Source of the DNA: a bacterium
GTDB lineage: Bacteria; Planctomycetota; UBA11346
Assembly (NCBI GenBank): GCA_020047915.1
Contig: JAIFND010000049.1
Span: 1 to 40,902 of the forward strand
Reading direction: 5' to 3'
Length of the DNA: 40,902 nt
Shown here: in pieces, positions 8,411 through 17,461 of the stretch
How positions within the stretch are numbered: the stretch's first letter is position 1
How the letters are laid out: each line of letters opens with the position of its first letter
Position numbers and translations under genes: made by a program
Notes under the pieces: generated by a model
What the model saw: only the letters and a program-made list of their open reading frames with translations
What the model was told of the DNA's origin: nothing
The model's database searches: none

Positions 8411-9541
8411 ATGCGCCAGACCCTGGTCGGCGGCACCGTGCTGGTCGGTGACCGTCTCATCCCCGACACGACGCTGACCATCGACGGCGGCTCCATCGTC
8501 ACCATCGGTGCCGAGGCTCGCACTTCGGCAACAGTCTCAGCCCACAAACTGCTGGTCCTGCCTGGTCTGATCGATCTGCATGCCGACGCGATCGAGCGGG
8601 CCATCGAGCCGCGTCCCGGCGTGCGTATGCCCCTGCCGGCCGCGCTGATGGAACACGACTCCTGGCTGCTCGCCTCCGGCATCACCACCTGCTTCCTCTC
8701 GCTGACCGATGGCTTCGAGCCTGGGCTGCGCTCGCGCGAACTGGTGCGCAACATCATCGAGACGCTGCGCAGCCAGAACGTGCCGCTGCGCGCCCGCGTG
8801 CCAGTGCATCTGCGCCGCGAGGTCTGTGCGCCAGGCGATCCCGACGAGGTGGTCGCCTGGCTCGCGACCCGGCAGGTGCAACTGATCTCGCTCAACGACC
8901 ACCTGCCCAGCGGCGACGATCCCGGGCAGGAGGCCCGCTTCGTCGCCAGCCTGCGACGGCGCCTCAACGGTCGCGGTTCCGACCTTGAATCGCTGATCGC
9001 CGAGGCGCGCAACCGGCGCAGCAGCGGCCTGGCCGTCCGCGAGCGGCTGTGCCATGCCGCCCGCGCGCACGATGTGCCGGTCGCGGCGCATGACGATGCC
9101 AGCCCCGACCAGGCCGAGGCGAGCGCTGCACGCGGCGTGGCGATCAGCGAGTTCCCCGCCGACCTGGCGACCGCGCGCCGGGCGCGCGAGCTCGGCTCCC
9201 GCGTCCTGCTCGGCGCACCCAACGTGGTGCGCGGCGGCAGCCACGTCGGCTGGCTTGGCGCAGCCGACGCCGTCGCTGCCGGGGCCTGTGATGCGCTGTG
9301 TAGCGACTACCACCCGCCCTGCTTGTTTCAGGCCCCCTTCATCCTCGCCGCAGGCGGCGTCTGCGACCTGGCGACAGCCTGGAATCTCGCCTCGCGCGGC
9401 CCAGCCCTGGCCGCCGGCCTGCATGATCGCGGCCGCCTTGAGGCCGGCTGCGCCGCTGATCTGGTGCTGGTCGAACCCGGACCGTCTCCGCGTGTGCGCA
9501 GCGTGTGGGTGGCCGGCCGGGAAGTGGCCCGCTTCCTCTGA
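8411..9541 (+). CDS. PhnM-like amidohydrolase, stand-alone paralogue
   Basis: A 376-residue amidohydrolase of the PhnM family (alpha-D-ribose 1-methylphosphonate 5-triphosphate diphosphatase in the C-P lyase pathway). Visible motifs are LPGLIDLHAD at the first metal site, PVAAHDDAS, AISEFP, LGAPNVVRGGSH and CSDYHPP, all in the order known for PhnM. The segment that reads MDHSPGQ in the operon copy is changed to NDHLPSG here, so activity or substrate may have shifted. ATG 8411 is preferred over GTG 8357, whose extra 18 residues do not look like PhnM. The gene lies 7 kb from the operon-borne phnM and precedes a kinase gene by 13 bp. It may be a second diphosphatase or act on a related nucleotide-like substrate. 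Confidence 0.82.
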   Translation: MRQTLVGGTVLVGDRLIPDTTLTIDGGSIVTIGAEARTSATVSAHKLLVLPGLIDLHADAIERAIEPRPGVRMPLPAALMEHDSWLLASGITTCFLSLTDGFEPGLRSRELVRNIIETLRSQNVPLRARVPVHLRREVCAPGDPDEVVAWLATRQVQLISLNDHLPSGDDPGQEARFVASLRRRLNGRGSDLESLIAEARNRRSSGLAVRERLCHAARAHDVPVAAHDDASPDQAEASAARGVAISEFPADLATARRARELGSRVLLGAPNVVRGGSHVGWLGAADAVAAGACDALCSDYHPPCLFQAPFILAAGGVCDLATAWNLASRGPALAAGLHDRGRLEAGCAADLVLVEPGPSPRVRSVWVAGREVARFL

Positions 9542-9554
9542 CCCTCCTCTGAAC

Positions 9555-11198
9555 ATGAACGCTGAAGCGGCACTCACCCCCCCATCCCAACTGCGCTCCC
9601 TGTGGAGCGAGACGCTGGACCGCATCGACGCTTCGGATCCCCGGCAGAGCGTACGGCCCCACGAGCTGCGCACCGGCTCGGCCGAAGAACCGACGCGGCG
9701 TTCCTCGACTGAGGGCGGCGATGATGGACGGCGGGTACACAGCTCGGGGACCTACGAACCCGGCCTCGAGGACCTGGATCAGCTGCGTTCAAGCCGCGAC
9801 CGCTTCCTGTGCGGAGCCATGCTCGGCCGGGGCGGGATGTCGGTGGTGCTGCAGGCAGTGCAGCGTTCGCTGGGACGCAACGTGGCGGTGAAGATCGCGC
9901 GCTATGACCTCGACCAACGGCAGCGGGAACGCTTCCGCGCCGAGTCGAAGCTGACTGCCTGGCTCGAGCACCCCAACATCACGCCGGTGTACGAGGCGGG
10001 GCGCAACTACCTGGTGATGCGGCGGATCGCCGGCAGCGATCTGGAGCACCAGCTCAGCCAGCGGCGTCTGGCGCTGCCCCAGGCGGTCGAGGTGCTGATC
10101 AAGGTGTGCGATGCGGTCTCCTTCGCGCATCACCGCGGCATCATCCATCGCGACATCAAGCCCGAGAACATCCTGGTCGGCGATTTCGGCGAGGTCATGC
10201 TGATCGACTGGGGACTGGCCCTGACCTGCTCGCCACCCGCCGACGGGGTGCTGCGTGCCCCGGAGATCGGCAGCGGCGTGGCGCTGTGCGCCGGCACGCC
10301 AGGCTACATGGCGCCAGAGATGGCCCTGGCCGACCGTATAAGCATCGGTCCACAGACCGATGTGTTCCTGCTGGGCGCCACCCTGTATCGCTGCCTGGGC
10401 AGCGACATCCCCTTCGCCGGAAAGGACGCCTGGCAGGCACTGGAGCGCAGTGCGCGCAACGACTGGACACCGCTGAGCGCAGCCGGACTGCCTCGCCGTC
10501 TGCTTGATCTGCAGGAACGGGCGATGGCCGGCGATCCAGCCAAGCGGCCGACCGTCGCGCAATTCCAGGACGATCTGCGCGCCTGGCTGATGCAGGCGCA
10601 GTCCGAGGTCGAGGCGCAGCGTGCGATCGACGAGGCGCGCCGGCACCACGCGGTGGCGCACGCGAACCGCCTGCGCCCGAGTGCCGCCTATCCGGACTTC
10701 GCCGGCTGCATCGCCGCCTGCGATCGCGCCCTGGCCCTCAATCCCGGGTTGGACGAGGCGATGGAACTACGCGAACACGCGATGGCCGACTTCGCCCTGG
10801 CCGCAGTCGGCGCGGGCGAACTGCAGCTCGCCCGGCTGATCAAGGATTCCGGCCGCCTTCCGGTGATGCCGCGAATCGAGGAGACGGAGCCGAATCACGA
10901 CGCCTCGACCATCCGGCGCATCGGGACGCTGATGCCGCCGGGCAGCGGCCAAGAGGGCAGGATCGGCATGCTGCTCAAGGACATCCTGGCCCGGCAGCGC
11001 GAATCCGACCGCCTGGTCGGCGAGAACGCCGATCTACGGGCCAGCTATGATGCAATCGGCGGCGAACGGGATGCCCTGGCCGAGCGATTGGAACGCGAAC
11101 GGGTGCGCAGCAAACGCCTGCTCCGCCTGGCCACTGTGCTCGGTGGCCTCGCCATCGTGCTGGCGATGCTCGTGCTGATCGTGGCCCTCGCCGCCTGA
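9555..11198 (+). CDS. Membrane-anchored Ser/Thr protein kinase
   Basis: A 547-residue Hanks-type kinase. After an unstructured charged N-terminus (1-80), the kinase domain shows the Gly loop GRGGMSVV (91-98), the ATP-anchoring Lys113, catalytic HRDIKPEN (198-205), DWG in place of DFG (218-220), and GTPGYMAPE (247-255). A helical region with TPR-like character (about 340-410) and a coiled coil follow, and one C-terminal transmembrane helix (about 522-547) ends the protein, so the kinase faces the cytoplasm. The DWG variant is common in planctomycete-like kinases. It begins 13 bp after phnM and may be co-transcribed. Its convergent neighbour, the solute-binding-like gene, ends four bases away. 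Substrates are unknown. Confidence 0.88.
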   Translation: MNAEAALTPPSQLRSLWSETLDRIDASDPRQSVRPHELRTGSAEEPTRRSSTEGGDDGRRVHSSGTYEPGLEDLDQLRSSRDRFLCGAMLGRGGMSVVLQAVQRSLGRNVAVKIARYDLDQRQRERFRAESKLTAWLEHPNITPVYEAGRNYLVMRRIAGSDLEHQLSQRRLALPQAVEVLIKVCDAVSFAHHRGIIHRDIKPENILVGDFGEVMLIDWGLALTCSPPADGVLRAPEIGSGVALCAGTPGYMAPEMALADRISIGPQTDVFLLGATLYRCLGSDIPFAGKDAWQALERSARNDWTPLSAAGLPRRLLDLQERAMAGDPAKRPTVAQFQDDLRAWLMQAQSEVEAQRAIDEARRHHAVAHANRLRPSAAYPDFAGCIAACDRALALNPGLDEAMELREHAMADFALAAVGAGELQLARLIKDSGRLPVMPRIEETEPNHDASTIRRIGTLMPPGSGQEGRIGMLLKDILARQRESDRLVGENADLRASYDAIGGERDALAERLERERVRSKRLLRLATVLGGLAIVLAMLVLIVALAA

Positions 11199-11202
11199 AC
11201 CC

Positions 11203-12381
11203 TCAGCGGCCGACGGCGCGTTGCCAGCCGGCGAGCAGGTTGGCGATCACCTCGCCGGACGGCTGCTCGATGACCTGCGGCAGATCGACGCGCAGGCCAT
11301 ACTTTGCCAATTCGATGAAGGGGCTGCCGGCCTCCTTGATCGGCACCGCCGGATCGCCGGGGCGGAAACCGTGGTCGAGCGCCTTGCGCTGCGCGGTAGG
11401 CGCCATGAGGAAGTCGAGGAAGCGGCTGGCTGCCTCGCGCTGCGCCGGACTGTTCCACGGTGCGGCGATGACATAGGCCGGATTGTCGTTCCACGCGTTG
11501 GGCGCCGGATAGGTGACGCGCAGGTCGCCCCAACGCCCCTGCGCGTTGCGCAGGAAGTCGATCGCGACGCTCTCATAGACGCACAGGCCATCGTAGGCCG
11601 AGGGCCCCTTCAGCACCATCTCCTTCATCTGCGCTCCGGTTGAATGCGACAGACCGGCGACGCCCTTCTCGAAGGCGGTCAGCCAGGTCTGGAAGCCGGC
11701 GTCCATCACCTGGGCCATGCCGAGCTGGCGCGCCTGATGGTAGTCGTGCGCCATCAGCACCAGGGACATGAGGCCGGAGTTCGACTGGTTGGGATGCGCG
11801 TGCCCGAACTTGAGAAAGCCCCACTCGGGCTTGCCCGCCAGGCCGGCCCAGCCGGTCGGCTCGGCGATCAGCGTGGCGATGTCGCGGAAGGTCTGGGGAG
11901 GCTTCTTGAGCGCCGCGAAACGTTCCGCCCACCACACGCAGACCATCGGGGTGAGGGCCAGGGTCTCGCTGCGCGCGAACGGCGTGGCCGCGTGCTTGAC
12001 CTGCCAGTCGGCTGCGAAGGTGGCGGTGTAGAGCGACGAGGCCGGCGCCCAGAGGTGCAGTTGCTCGCCAGCAAGCAGCGCCTGGGCACCCTCCAGCGAG
12101 CCCTTGGCGACCAGCTCGACCTGGATCGCCGGCTCGGTCTTGGCGAATTCCTCGACCGCCCATTTCAGCCAGCGCTCCTTCTCCGTGCCATACCCCACGG
12201 CGATGCGCGTCGCAGTGCCGCTGGGCTGCACGCGGGTCGGAGCGGCAGCGCCCGGGGCCGGTTCGGTGCTGGTCGGCTTGGCGATCAGGAAATGCCAGGC
12301 GAGATAGCCGCAGCCGGCCAGGACGAGCAGGATGACCAGCTTGCCGAGCAGCGTGGCCTTGGGAGCGGTGTCGTCGGACAT
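11203..12381 (-). CDS. Membrane-anchored solute-binding-like protein
   Basis: A 392-residue protein. Residues 12-33 form a hydrophobic anchor that contains an LAGC sequence; because hydrophobic residues continue after the Cys, an uncleaved membrane helix is as likely as a lipid anchor. A Pro/Ala linker to about residue 55 leads into a periplasmic-binding-protein fold like the ABC SBP_bac_11 family. It shares WG-x-F/L-x-FGH-x-HP-x-SNSGL with its upstream neighbour, so the two are tandem paralogues. No permease or ATPase gene accompanies them. It is the last gene of the minus-strand run, seven bases after the VWA-fused paralogue. The ligand is unknown; phosphonate or oxyanion sensing is a guess from position. 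Confidence 0.75.
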   Translation of the reverse strand: MSDDTAPKATLLGKLVILLVLAGCGYLAWHFLIAKPTSTEPAPGAAAPTRVQPSGTATRIAVGYGTEKERWLKWAVEEFAKTEPAIQVELVAKGSLEGAQALLAGEQLHLWAPASSLYTATFAADWQVKHAATPFARSETLALTPMVCVWWAERFAALKKPPQTFRDIATLIAEPTGWAGLAGKPEWGFLKFGHAHPNQSNSGLMSLVLMAHDYHQARQLGMAQVMDAGFQTWLTAFEKGVAGLSHSTGAQMKEMVLKGPSAYDGLCVYESVAIDFLRNAQGRWGDLRVTYPAPNAWNDNPAYVIAAPWNSPAQREAASRFLDFLMAPTAQRKALDHGFRPGDPAVPIKEAGSPFIELAKYGLRVDLPQVIEQPSGEVIANLLAGWQRAVGR

Positions 12382-12388
12382 GGTCAGC

Positions 12389-14071
12389 TCAGAAGAAGGT
12401 GGCGATGTCGCGGAAGACCAGGCGGATGTCGCCGGTGCCGCCTTTGTAGGCCTTGGCCTGCGTGGTCTCGGCGATGCGCTTCAGCACATCGCTGGCGGCA
12501 TCCTTGCCGTAGGCGATGGTGAAGATGCGGATCGCCCCGCCGCTTTCGGGACCGGGGTCGATGCGTGTCAGCAGGGTCTCCAGCGTCGTCGTGCTGGTTG
12601 TGTCGGCGCCATCCGACAGCACGACGATAGCCTTGATCGCCCCCTGGTCGGGATCGGCCTGCAAGGCGGTGAAGGCCTGCAGCACGGCATCGTTGAGCGC
12701 CGTCTTGCCGGAGGCGATGAGGCCGCCGACCTGGGCCATCGACTGCGCCTTGGCGCTGGCCAGCGGCAGGTTCTGGCCGAGCCACTGCGGCGTGCTGCTG
12801 AAGGTCATCAGCGACAGGCGGTCGCCAGGGTTGAGCAGGCCGAGGAATTCGACAGCACCGTCGCGAGCGGCAGCGATCTTGCCGTCCTCCTCCATCGAAC
12901 CGCTGGTGTCGAGCACCAGCGCCACATGCGCCGGCTTCTTGGCCGAACGCCACAGCGTGATGGCGGCCGCGATGACCTCGGCACTTGGCGTCTCCAAGGT
13001 GGTGCTCGGTTCCTGGGGATCCGCTCCGTGCGCCGCATCGATCGGGGCTGCCACCGCCACCTCGACGGCGGCCGGACGGAAGCCGAAGCGCAGGGCGGCC
13101 TCCTGCTGCGGCCGTTCAAGAAGGAACTTCAGGTAGGCCTGGGCGGCTTGACGGCGTTCGCCAGTCACCCACGGACGCTCGACGATGCCGGTGGGATGGT
13201 CGCTCCAGAAGGTGCCTTCCTTGGGATAGATCGCGACCACCGGGAACGACGGCTTGGGGGTCGCGGCGTTGGCCTCGATCACCAGGTTCTCGTACAGCAC
13301 GGCGGCGGAGAGGTAGCCTGGCCCGCCCGCGAACATGCGCTTGGCGAAGAAGCCGGTCGAGGATCCGTAGTGCACGACGGCGCGCTCGATGCCCTGCACA
13401 AAGGTGGCGACGGCGGGGGCTGACACATCAGCAGTAGTCAATCCGCCCTGCTTGCCTGCCCCGGCATAGACCTCAGCCAGAAGCGTCTGCAGGCCGGAGT
13501 TGGAAAATTCGGGATGGGTGTGGCCGAAACGGAAGCGTCCCCACTGCGGTTGGCCCTTGGAGGCCCAACCCTGCGGGTGCTGCGCCAGAGCGAGGATGTC
13601 GCCCCAGCCGATGCGCTCACGCGGCCAGCCCAGGGCCTCGGCCATCGGCTTCCACATCGCGATGACCACCGGCGACAGCACCACATTCTCGGTCTTGGCG
13701 ACCAGATCGCCGCCGGTCGCGGCGCGGCTCTGGGCATTGGCCAGGGTGATGAAGGCGGCCGAAGCCGGGCTGACCAGATCAGCCTGGTCGCGGCCGGCGA
13801 GGACATCGTCGATCAGTTCGCCGCTGCCCTTGGCCACCGCCTCGACATGCACCGGCTTTCCGGCCACCTGCACGCGGCGGGCGTTGAAGTCCGTGGTCAC
13901 CGCCTCCAGCCAGGCCTGCTTCTCCGAACCGTACACGATGCGGATGGTCAACGCATCGGCGGGTGCGGCTTGCACGGCGGGTTCGCTGGGAGCCACCGGG
14001 GCCTCCGAGGGCCCGGACCAGAACATGGCGATGACAATGGCAACGATGATGAGAACGAAGATTGCCTTCAT
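12389..14071 (-). CDS. Solute-binding-like protein fused to a von Willebrand A domain
   Basis: A 560-residue protein: an N-terminal membrane helix (about 2-18), a linker, a solute-binding-like domain (about 40-345) and a C-terminal VWA domain (about 380-540). The metal-ion-dependent adhesion site is intact: DTSGSM at 388-393, Thr in SGKTAL near 457 and Asp in LSDGAD near 487. Such SBP-VWA fusions are known as predicted proteins in several phyla without an assigned role. ATG 14071 gives a compact MKAIFVLII start; ATG 14083 is also possible and neither has a good ribosome site. It sits 58 bp after the hexapeptide transferase of the C-P lyase run with no clear terminator, and just before its own truncated-architecture paralogue. 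The pair could bind a ligand outside the cell and a metal-dependent protein partner. Confidence 0.78.
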   Translation of the reverse strand: MKAIFVLIIVAIVIAMFWSGPSEAPVAPSEPAVQAAPADALTIRIVYGSEKQAWLEAVTTDFNARRVQVAGKPVHVEAVAKGSGELIDDVLAGRDQADLVSPASAAFITLANAQSRAATGGDLVAKTENVVLSPVVIAMWKPMAEALGWPRERIGWGDILALAQHPQGWASKGQPQWGRFRFGHTHPEFSNSGLQTLLAEVYAGAGKQGGLTTADVSAPAVATFVQGIERAVVHYGSSTGFFAKRMFAGGPGYLSAAVLYENLVIEANAATPKPSFPVVAIYPKEGTFWSDHPTGIVERPWVTGERRQAAQAYLKFLLERPQQEAALRFGFRPAAVEVAVAAPIDAAHGADPQEPSTTLETPSAEVIAAAITLWRSAKKPAHVALVLDTSGSMEEDGKIAAARDGAVEFLGLLNPGDRLSLMTFSSTPQWLGQNLPLASAKAQSMAQVGGLIASGKTALNDAVLQAFTALQADPDQGAIKAIVVLSDGADTTSTTTLETLLTRIDPGPESGGAIRIFTIAYGKDAASDVLKRIAETTQAKAYKGGTGDIRLVFRDIATFF

Positions 14072-14129
14072 GCCCGGAAGCATGTGCAGTTTGCATTAAG
14101 GCCGTGTGAATTCTGGCTGAGGCTCAGTT

Positions 14130-14777
14130 TCAGCGTGCGTAGCGAGCGACGAAGGCCGCGACATCGTCCAATTCGCTGAGACGACTGGCAATGGTTGCGT
14201 GATCCCACTCCCACCAGGCGATGCGCAGCAGGGCGGCGCAGATCGCGTCGTCGAAGCGCCGACGCAACGGCCGGGCGGGGACGCCGACCACGATGGTGTA
14301 AGGCGCGACATCCTTCGTCACCACCGCCCCCGCGCCGACGACGGAGCCCGTGCCGATCTCGACCCCGGCCATGACCGTGGCGCCATGGCCGATCCACACA
14401 TCGTGGCCGATGCGCACGCGCTGCTCGGCCCGCCAGGAGAAGAAGGCGGCGTCATCGGCGCCGAAGCCGTACTGCGCCCTGCGATAGGTGCAGTGGTGCT
14501 GCGTCACCCGGCCCATCGGATGGTCGCCAGGATTGATCCGGGTCGCCGCCGCGATCGAGGTGAAACGACCGATGTCGGTGGACATGATGTCGCTGTCGCC
14601 GGCGACATAGCTGTAGTCGTCGAGCGTGCTGTCGATCAGCTTCGTCCCCGGCATCAGTTCGGTCCAGCGGCCGAGGCGTGAACCGCGCACGACGCAGCCG
14701 GGCCTGATGCACGGCAGTTCGGACAGCGCGTCGGTGCGCCACAGGCCGGGGCCTTCGGGAAAGCGGATATCAGACAT
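14130..14777 (-). CDS. Phosphonate-cluster hexapeptide-repeat transferase
   Basis: A 215-residue left-handed beta-helix acyltransferase. It has repeated hexapeptides ([18 protein letters not shown]), the xenobiotic/chloramphenicol acetyltransferase-like His-containing loop, and the long [11 protein letters not shown] segment typical of the phn-linked branch (phn_thr-fam, TIGR03308). These transferases are found almost only inside C-P lyase clusters; the acceptor is not established, and acylation of an aminoalkylphosphonate is a fair guess. It overlaps phnP by eight bases, so coupling is likely. Confidence 0.85.
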   Translation of the reverse strand: MSDIRFPEGPGLWRTDALSELPCIRPGCVVRGSRLGRWTELMPGTKLIDSTLDDYSYVAGDSDIMSTDIGRFTSIAAATRINPGDHPMGRVTQHHCTYRRAQYGFGADDAAFFSWRAEQRVRIGHDVWIGHGATVMAGVEIGTGSVVGAGAVVTKDVAPYTIVVGVPARPLRRRFDDAICAALLRIAWWEWDHATIASRLSELDDVAAFVARYAR

Positions 14778-15507
14778 CGATCACTTGTCCGTCCTGGGCG
14801 ACACCGACGCCCTCGGGCAGGTTGCCGCCCGCATCCAGCCAGGTCTGCATGCCATGCCCGATGTGGATGAGCAGCGCGCGTCGGGCGCCGCTGGCGGTGA
14901 TGGCCGCCAGGCTGGCCGGCACATCGCCATGGCCCTTGAGCGGGGCCCGCGCCACGCCGGGGGCGAAGGTGGTGTCGAGACACAGCAGGTCGCAGGGATG
15001 CGCCGCCAGCCAGGCCAGCGATGCAGCCGGAATGCCATAGGTGTCGGTCAGCCAGGCCAGCCGCCGGCCCCCTGCCTCGACCGCCCAGCCATACACCGGG
15101 ATCGGGTGGTTGAGCGGCAGGGCGGTGCACACCGCCTCGCCCAGCCGCACGCTGGCGAAGGGCTCGACCTGACGCACCCGCGCCGGCTTGGGAAAGATGT
15201 CCACCCCGGGGGTGCCGACAGCGCCGATCTCGACCCCGTCGTCCGGCCCCCAGGCACGGGCCGAGAACTCCTCGCGCCGGCCGGCGTGGTCGCTGTGGTA
15301 ATGCGTCAGCAGCAGTCCGTGGCAGTCGAAGCCGCCACAGCCGGTGTCGATCGCCAGACACGCCTCGGCCGCCTCGATGCGCGCGCAGGTGTTGGCCCGC
15401 GCCGGGCCGTTTCCGGCACGGGCGCGGACGCAGGCGCAGGCCGGATCGCTGCAATCGGCGCGCGGGATGCCTGAGGCATCGCCGCTGCCCAGGATGCTCA
15501 GACGCAT
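14770..15507 (-). CDS. phnP: PhnP, phosphoribosyl cyclic phosphodiesterase
   Basis: A 245-residue metallo-beta-lactamase-fold enzyme. HYHSDH at 69-74 is the metal-binding motif, and Cys19, Cys24 and Cys26 belong to the structural zinc site that marks PhnP. Further ligands are in [14 protein letters not shown] and the late HIGHG. PhnP opens 5-phosphoribosyl 1,2-cyclic phosphate, the sugar product of C-P lyase, to ribose 1,5-bisphosphate in the cytoplasm. It overlaps phnM by ten bases upstream and the hexapeptide gene by eight downstream. The next expected enzyme, the PhnN kinase, is not encoded here, so ribose 1,5-bisphosphate must be handled by a gene elsewhere or by another route. Confidence 0.92.
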   Translation of the reverse strand: MRLSILGSGDASGIPRADCSDPACACVRARAGNGPARANTCARIEAAEACLAIDTGCGGFDCHGLLLTHYHSDHAGRREEFSARAWGPDDGVEIGAVGTPGVDIFPKPARVRQVEPFASVRLGEAVCTALPLNHPIPVYGWAVEAGGRRLAWLTDTYGIPAASLAWLAAHPCDLLCLDTTFAPGVARAPLKGHGDVPASLAAITASGARRALLIHIGHGMQTWLDAGGNLPEGVGVAQDGQVIDV

Positions 15508-16637
15508 GCCAGACGATCCACCGTATCGAGCACCTTGCGTCCGGCGACCAGTGCGGTCTCGACCCGGCCCTCGCGCACCAGCAGCAGATCGGCCCGCCGG
15601 CCGACGACGATCTCACCGCGATCGGACAGCCCTGCCGAACGCGCTGGTCCGGAGGAGGCCAGGCGCACCGCGTCGGGCAGCGACAGCGGCGAGATCTCCG
15701 GCAGACGCAACACCGCCGCAAGCAGGCTGGGCGGGTGGTAGTCGGCGCACAGCCCGGTGCAGGCGCCAGCCAGGATCACATCGAGGGCGCGGACATTGCC
15801 GCTGGCGCTGCGGCCGCGCAGCACGTTGGGCGAGCCGAACAGGGTGACCATGCCGGCGGCGACCGCAGCCTGGGCTGCGGCCAGGCCGATCGGGAACTCG
15901 CTGATCGTCACACCCAAGGCGGCCATCTCTGCGACCTTCTCCGGCGTATCGTCGTCGTGGCTGGCCAGGGCGATCGCCCGCGCCCGCGCCAGGGCGGCAA
16001 GGCGGGCCATGCGGCCCGGCGCCAAGCGCCGCGATTCCACCTTGGCCGAGCCGATGCGCACCGCCTCGGCCTCCGAGACATGGTAGGTGCGGGTCATGTA
16101 GGCGACATAGGCCGCCAGGTCGCCGAACTGGCCCTGACCGGGCGAGTGGTCCATGAACGACAGCAGCTCGATCTGGCCGTCCGCGATCAGTGACGCCAGC
16201 GGCGCCTCGCTCCCGTCATCGGTGACCTCGAAGCGCGCGTGCACCTTGTGGTCGACCAGGCCGCGGAAGTTGCGCACCTCGCGCACCACCGCACTGGCGA
16301 CTCCGGGGTCACGCACACCCCACTCGCCGCCCGCGAAGCTGATCGCGTGGTACACCGTGGTGATGCCGGCGTTGAGATTGCGCCGGTCACTGTTGGCCAG
16401 GGCGAAACCATGCTCGAAGGCGACCTTCGGGCGCGGCTCGACTTCCTTCTCCAGGGCGTCGCAGTGCAGGTCGATGAGGCCAGGCAGGCACAGGGCGCCG
16501 TCGCCGTCGATCTCCTGGTCGATGGACGGCGCCACCGGGCAAAGGGCGGCGATTCGACCATCCTCGATGAGAAGCGATCCGTCGCGCACCACGCTGTCGG
16601 GGGTGACGATGTCGATGGCAGTGATCAAGCGGCGCAT
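15498..16637 (-). CDS. phnM: PhnM, ribose 1-methylphosphonate 5-triphosphate diphosphatase
   Basis: A 379-residue amidohydrolase. LPGLIDLHCD (first metal site), LLSFMDHSPGQGQF, IALASHDDDT, ISEFP, GSPNVLRG and CADYHPPS match PhnM throughout. The enzyme removes pyrophosphate from the 5'-triphosphate of alkylphosphonate ribose, giving the substrate of PhnJ. It starts 13 bases inside the 3' end of phnL and ends 10 bases inside phnP, as expected for a tightly coupled C-P lyase operon. It is the canonical copy; a more diverged paralogue lies at 8411-9541. Confidence 0.93.
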   Translation of the reverse strand: MRRLITAIDIVTPDSVVRDGSLLIEDGRIAALCPVAPSIDQEIDGDGALCLPGLIDLHCDALEKEVEPRPKVAFEHGFALANSDRRNLNAGITTVYHAISFAGGEWGVRDPGVASAVVREVRNFRGLVDHKVHARFEVTDDGSEAPLASLIADGQIELLSFMDHSPGQGQFGDLAAYVAYMTRTYHVSEAEAVRIGSAKVESRRLAPGRMARLAALARARAIALASHDDDTPEKVAEMAALGVTISEFPIGLAAAQAAVAAGMVTLFGSPNVLRGRSASGNVRALDVILAGACTGLCADYHPPSLLAAVLRLPEISPLSLPDAVRLASSGPARSAGLSDRGEIVVGRRADLLLVREGRVETALVAGRKVLDTVDRLACV

Positions 16638-17401
16638 GGGACCTCGGTCGGGCGTTTGAGGGTGACCACCGTGTCGGCCAGGGCAGCGACCAGGGCGGGA
16701 TCATGGAAGATGGCGAGGATGGCGACGCCATCGCACTTGGCGGCGCGGATCGCCGCGACGACCAGTTCGGCCGAGCGCTGGTCGAGACTGGCGGTCGGTT
16801 CGTCGAGCATCAGCAGACGAGGGCGATGGACGAGACCGCGTGCCAGGTTGACACGCTGGCGTTCGCCGCCGCTGAAGGTCGCCGGCGGCACGTCCCACAG
16901 CCGCCCCGGCAGGTCGAGCTCGCGCAGGCGCAGGCGAGCCGCCTCGCGTGCCACCTCGCGATCCTCGCCAAGGGCGACGAGTGGCGCTGCGACCACATCG
17001 ACGGTCGACTGGCGCGGCAGGCAGTGCAGGAACTGCGTGACATAGCTGATGTCGCGACGGCGGGCGCGCAACGCGGCGTGCTCATCGCACGCCGCCAGGT
17101 CGAGGTCGGTATCCCCGTGCAGGACGATGCTGCCGGCCTGCGGCAGGTAGGTGCGGTACACGCACTTCAGCACCGAACTCTTGCCGGCGCCGCTCGGCCC
17201 GACCAGCGCGGTCAGTTGCCCGGCGCAGACCGTGAACGAGGCGTCGTAGGCGCTCGGGATCGACTTGCCCTGATGGTGCAGGGTGAAGGACTTGGACAGG
17301 CCGGAGACGGTCAGGACGGCGAGGCCAGCTTTGGGCTTTGAGCTTTGAGCTTTGAGCCCACAGGGCAGCGCAGGTGCGATTGGGGATGAGGATTGAGGCA
17401 T
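16625..17401 (-). CDS. phnL: PhnL, C-P lyase ABC-type ATPase subunit
   Basis: A 258-residue ABC ATPase. Walker A is GPSGAGKSS, the signature is FSGGERQRVNLARG and Walker B is LLMLDEPTASLD; VTQFLHCLPR is the Q-loop region as in PhnL. In the pathway PhnL works with PhnG, H and I in attaching the phosphonate to ribose, or in assembling that complex. Compared with the 226-residue enterobacterial protein it has about 30 extra N-terminal residues, part of which is encoded by a heptamer repeat (17328-17355). ATG 17401 is the only ATG; a TTG at 17437 inside the upstream array is unlikely. The start lies between two inverted heptamer arrays. The gene overlaps phnM by 13 bases. Confidence 0.9.
   Translation of the reverse strand: MPQSSSPIAPALPCGLKAQSSKPKAGLAVLTVSGLSKSFTLHHQGKSIPSAYDASFTVCAGQLTALVGPSGAGKSSVLKCVYRTYLPQAGSIVLHGDTDLDLAACDEHAALRARRRDISYVTQFLHCLPRQSTVDVVAAPLVALGEDREVAREAARLRLRELDLPGRLWDVPPATFSGGERQRVNLARGLVHRPRLLMLDEPTASLDQRSAELVVAAIRAAKCDGVAILAIFHDPALVAALADTVVTLKRPTEVPCAA
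17328..17355. repeat. Heptamer array GCTTTGR, four units, inside the phnL 5' end
   Basis: Units GCTTTGG, GCTTTGA, GCTTTGA, GCTTTGA run head to tail. They lie within the phnL coding region and encode part of its extra N-terminus (KAQSSKPKA). The reverse complement of the same word forms the array at 17427-17461. Confidence 0.8.
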
Positions 17402-17426
17402 GCTCGGTCTTCGTTGGGGTTCGAAC

Positions 17427-17461
17427 TCAAAGCTCAAAGCTTAAAGCTCTAAGCTATAAGG
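17427..17461. repeat. Heptamer array TCAAAGC, five units, at the phnK/phnL junction
   Basis: Units TCAAAGC, TCAAAGC, TTAAAGC, TCTAAGC, TATAAGG decay in one direction. The last units include the phnK stop codon. The array is inverted relative to 17328-17355, so the phnL mRNA leader and early coding region could pair around the start codon at 17401. Confidence 0.8.

Noticed and set aside
17328-17461. CRISPR-like array
   Set aside because: Units are seven bases with no spacers and no cas genes nearby.
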